Under the pieces are notes generated by a model. That model was not told the DNA's origin, made no database searches, and worked only from the letters and a program-made list of their open reading frames with translations. Positions 60,501-64,000 of a stretch of 64,000 nt of DNA are shown piece after piece. The number at the start of each line of letters is the position of its first letter. Position 1 is the stretch's first letter. The stretch spans positions 64,226,870 through 64,290,869 of the forward strand of contig CM049307.1 of the NCBI GenBank assembly GCA_026874595.1, read 5' to 3'. The stretch is from Sipunculus nudus (taxonomy: Eukaryota; Annelida; Sipuncula; Golfingiida; Sipunculidae). Both the position numbers and the translations under genes were made by a program.

Positions 60501-62350
60501 ATAAGCCTATGAAATTTTTATTGATTGTTTATAATTCCACATTATGCACAGGGGTTATGTTATTGTATGTAGTGTATTACATCGTTTATCCGGGATGATT
60601 ATACCCCTGTACCCTACTTGCTTACAGAAGTACAGTTTTAACTGCTGACATAGCAAGTAGTTTTGACTAATGTTTTAATCATTAACATTCTGTAATAAAG
60701 TATGCACTTTGAAGTTTGATTAAGAAAGGCCTGTCCAATGAGGGTAGGGTATATATGGATAACATTGGAACTGCTGACTAGAAGTTGTCGGCAAACCACA
60801 GCCAATCACCACTGCTGCTGTAGTCAGTATTTGGTATATCACTTCAAACACAAACTGGTTTCATGTGTTCACCAATTTGTTGTTTGGTTGTTAACTGCCT
60901 TAGTCATGTGACAGAATTTGATTGGATGTTGAAAGTGAGGCAGCAAACTACAGGTTACATCTAACTCTAATAATTATATCTCATAAAAAAATTGTAATTG
61001 ATACACTGTTAACATTAGTAATAACATTATACATAATATTTTTCTTTAGATTTATTAGGACTGTTCTGAATTTGCCTGAGCCCTGTGGGGAAACATAGCA
61101 AAGTTTGTTGCTTCAGTAAAATACGAATGTGGCATTATGAACGCACCTTGTGTCTTACTCCTGGTTGAGCCCAGTATTCTGCATGGAATCACAAATTTTT
61201 TTTTTGGTATCATGAGAATATCTAATATATTACTTGGAACAAATCTGTTGTGGTTAATCTTTGTAAGATCAGAAACAGGTTGTGAATAAGTATATGATGT
61301 ACAGCTGTGCTCAGGCTGGGCAATGTCAGTTTGGAGCATTATCATGAAAATTTATTCATCTAAACTCGTCATTTGTGGTCATTATGAAACATGTAACTGT
61401 GAGAATGGGAATGACAAGTTTGAGTATTAATGTGTTTCTTACAGTCGTCAGGTAAATGTTAAACAGGAGATATGAATCGCAGTTGTGGCTTGATATCTGA
61501 TGTGCATGAACATAGATATTTTTGATTTGTTAATGGATCTTTTAAACTCCCTGTAAGAATGTATTTTTTTCCCCTCTGTCTATACATTATCTTCACCCAT
61601 ACCACCATGATAGTGTGGTGAAGTATATCATGAACATTGTGTTGTCTGAAAACAAAATTTTGGTTCATAAATGTCAGATACCTGTTTAATATTGCAGATG
61701 ACGATTTTGTTTTACATTTTAATATGATGTGTATTTCAATGGATGTTGCTTCGTTTATCCAGGTCTTCCGTCTTCAAGACAGACAGTATTGACTGTCTGT
61801 TTGTTTTATTGGATATAGTGTGCCAGGAATATTGATATTCTTTAGAAAAATAAGAGGGGGGGGGGGGGTCACTTAAATTATTACTAGGCAGAGGAATTTT
61901 ACAAAATACATTAGGACTAACCTGATCACAAATATAACTCCTACATTCTTTCATTGCAGTAATAATGGAAGAAATATTCATGCGACTTCCTATATCCTTG
62001 AAAATTCATGCTACCTTAATAATACAAGAATGTTAGAACATTTATCCTAGCACAAGAATATGTACAATTATAAAAGTTATTTGGTGATGTATTGTTGAGT
62101 ATGACTTCTTGTGAATTATGGGAAAAGGCAGTGAAAACTGTAACTGGTCAACCGAGGTTCTGAAAAGTCTTGATTGCCTGTTTTAGATAGTGTAGTTAAG
62201 TTCCTACATATTGGTATGTTTCATATTTCATAACATTTACTGTATCCAGTACCTGCCCGTTATTGTATTGACACATATTGATGACATATTGTGCATAGGC
62301 TTCATGTTTTACTATGCATCAGTAATAAGGTTCATCATGAGAAATAAAAT
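57526..62350. other. WDR45B 3' UTR/downstream and intergenic DNA
   Basis: Begins with the WDR45B 3' UTR. A diverged third copy of the MITE family lies at about 57765-57889. A complex patch at about 57960-58200 could be regulatory. GGTGGCGCC near 60182 is a single relic of the palindrome family, and a 13-base G run is at 61856-61868. No gene was recognised; the 119-codon open frame at 58919-59278 lacks any recognisable domain. Confidence 0.5.
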
Positions 62351-62785
62351 ATGTACATGTCTAGCCTTGTGTTTTCGCTCTTTGTACGCCTCCATGCCAC
62401 GTGCGGTAATATGAACATGTACATGTCTATCCTGTCATCTCTCTTTGTAGCCCCCCCCCCCCCCCCCCATGCCATATGCGGTAATATAAACATGTACATG
62501 TCTAGCCTTATGTTTTCACTCTTTGAACCCCCCCCCCCCCCCCCAGTGCCACATGCGGTAATGTGAACATGTACATGTCTAGCCTTATGTTTTCACTCTT
62601 TGAACCCCCCCCCCCCCCCCAGTGCCACATGCGGTAATGTGAACATGTACATGTCTAGCCTTGTCTCCACTCTTTATACGCCCCCCCCCCCCCCCCCCCA
62701 TACCACGTGCGGTAATATGTACATGTCTAGCCTTATGTCGTCACACTTGTACGCTCCAATGCCACGTGCGGTAATATGTTTTTGC
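62351..62785. repeat. 77-bp tandem array with poly-C expansions
   Basis: Six units sharing GCCACRTGCGGTAATATG, ACATGTACATGTCTAGCC and TTCACTCTTTG. The four inner units carry C runs of 16-19 bases (62451-62468, 62528-62544, 62605-62620, 62681-62699). The first and last units have the mixed sequence ACGCCTCCATGCC or ACGCTCCAATGCC at that spot. The runs therefore appear to have grown from a short CCTCC-like seed. Confidence 0.9.
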
Positions 62786-63402
62786 AGTTCCGTCTGATTT
62801 ATCCAGCCGACTTGCACTTTTATTATAACATTGCACAATTTTATTTCAATGAGGGAAATGAGTCCTAACATCGTATTCCGGATTTTTGTCAGTGTAATAG
62901 AACATAGCTCCGTTTTATTGTCACATGATTTCAGCTCAGTCTTTGATTTACCCCACAAGGAACAACGATAGGTCAGATAAAAAAAACTCGCTTTTCTGCA
63001 AATTGACTTTATATAAATTTATATGACATGGTTAAGCTGTGGAAACATATCGGCAAATATTTTCCGTTCGTCTTAATTTCATAGCTAAATATCCTCCAAA
63101 ATACACAAGTTTACATCAAATATTGAAATCAAAATAGCGCTTTCCTGTGTGTATGAAAACGTCCAGTACGTACTGTTCACTGTTACCGACAAACCGTATA
63201 TGTAGAAGAAAATGACTCTGTTAAAATTACGGTAATTGGGAAAAGAACTGGATCTCTGAATATATCTTTAAAGGATAAAATGTTATTTCGATAAATGTTT
63301 GTGTTAATATTAAGTTCAAAGTCCGGTTTCTATAGTATAATAATAATAATTATTTTCATTATTATTGTATTTAACATATGTGAAACCCATCAGCTTTCAC
63401 GG

Positions 63403-63615
63403 CTACTCTTCAACTGCAGCACTTTGTTCAGAGGAGACTCCAGAATCAGAACACTGGGAGACTTCCGTGTCGTCATGGTTCCCGTCATCCCCATCCTTTA
63501 GATCGTCATAAAATACATCGTCGTCGTCAGCATAATCATCATATTCACGGTCAACAACATCTTCATCATCACCATCCTCGTCATCACCTTCATGTCCACT
63601 AATAGTCGCGGGACG
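63403..63615 (-). CDS. Probable terminal exon of an unidentified minus-strand gene (acidic C-terminus)
   Basis: On the minus strand, a good acceptor (TAATTTTCTCCACAG|CGTCCC) is followed by 70 codons and a TAG at 63403-63405. The product starts RPATISGHEGDDEDGDDEDV, is dominated by Asp and Glu for about 50 residues, and ends in a Ser-rich tail (VSQCSDSGVSSEQSAAVEE). Phase 0 at the acceptor is the only frame that stays open. The GAT-rich composition could be a trinucleotide-derived expansion. I do not recognise the family; the rest of the gene lies beyond 64000. It is convergent with WDR45B. Confidence 0.55.
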   Translation of the reverse strand, partial: RPATISGHEGDDEDGDDEDVVDREYDDYADDDDVFYDDLKDGDDGNHDDTEVSQCSDSGVSSEQSAAVEE

Positions 63616-64000
63616 CTGTGGAGAAAATTACAGTAATATATCATATTTTACCAGGATGACTCCGTGAAGACACTGCATGCTGCATCATTTGTTGTGTATA
63701 TATATATTTATACGGACATGTCCAGGGAAATGAATGTGTATTATTGAAGTAAACTAAACTATAAGTTATTGAATTGCCAGGAAATCACTGAGGATTTTAG
63801 ATAAGTATCACCGCATAAATAATCATCACTTGACATTATACTCCTCACTCAGCTTGAGAGCCAACAAGATGTGTGATGCCTGTAGTGTAGGCCTATACTG
63901 CTGCGTGAGAAGCGAATTTGACATTGAACTGCTGCACAGAATCCATACAAATTCTTCCTCAGCGATCAAAGCAAAGGGCCATGGAAAACCCTCACAGTTC
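63616..64000 (-). other. Intron of the right-edge gene, possibly with part of an upstream exon
   Basis: The minus strand from the window edge has an open frame of 57 codons (63999-63829) beginning NCEGFPWPFALIAEEEFVWI and ending LALKLSEEYNVK. It reads like protein, but a run this long is not rare by chance. The only donor that would join it in phase to the acidic exon (AAT|GTCAAG near 63834) is weak. Confidence 0.2.

Overview
The window is animal nuclear DNA: AT-rich, with spliced genes, kilobase introns, many dispersed repeats and long tandem arrays. A DIRS-type retrotransposon, small inverted-repeat elements and repeats built round a GGTGGCGCCACC palindrome suggest a marine invertebrate, possibly a lophotrochozoan. 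Nothing in the sequence fixes the species. No bacterial operons, CRISPR arrays, rRNA or tRNA genes were seen.

Two genes can be rebuilt exon by exon. On the minus strand, 18535 down to 2927, lies a diacylglycerol kinase epsilon gene (DGKE) with eight coding exons and 521 codons. On the plus strand, 27067 to 57525, lies WDR45B/WIPI3, an autophagy beta-propeller protein, with ten coding exons and 350 codons. They are head to head, about 8.5 kb apart. All exon phases agree and nearly all inferred introns are GT-AG. At the right edge (63615-63403, minus) is a probable last exon of a third gene, with a very acidic C-terminus; it converges on WDR45B.

The last DGKE intron (3050-9113) holds a 5.6-kb degraded DIRS element in the sense direction. 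It has 158-bp inverted terminal repeats, an internal complementary region, and broken gag, RT-RNase H and tyrosine-recombinase frames.

The most unusual feature is a shared pattern in both genes. Four independent tandem arrays sit on exon-intron junctions, and their units were copied from the junction itself, exon edge plus splice site. They are a 36-bp unit (about 25 copies) at the DGKE exon 7 acceptor, a 103-bp unit (22 copies) at the exon 6 acceptor, a 59-bp unit (about 220 copies, 13 kb) at the WDR45B exon 3 donor, and a diverged ~38-bp unit at the WDR45B exon 8 donor. Each array therefore carries many decoy splice sites. Most would give a premature stop if used; the nearest decoy at DGKE exon 7 would add 12 codons in frame.

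The rest is intron and intergenic DNA with a 280-bp satellite-like array, a 28-bp minisatellite, a 77-bp poly-C array, three copies of one MITE-like family, hairpin elements, a candidate solo LTR and a few complex non-repetitive islands that may be regulatory.
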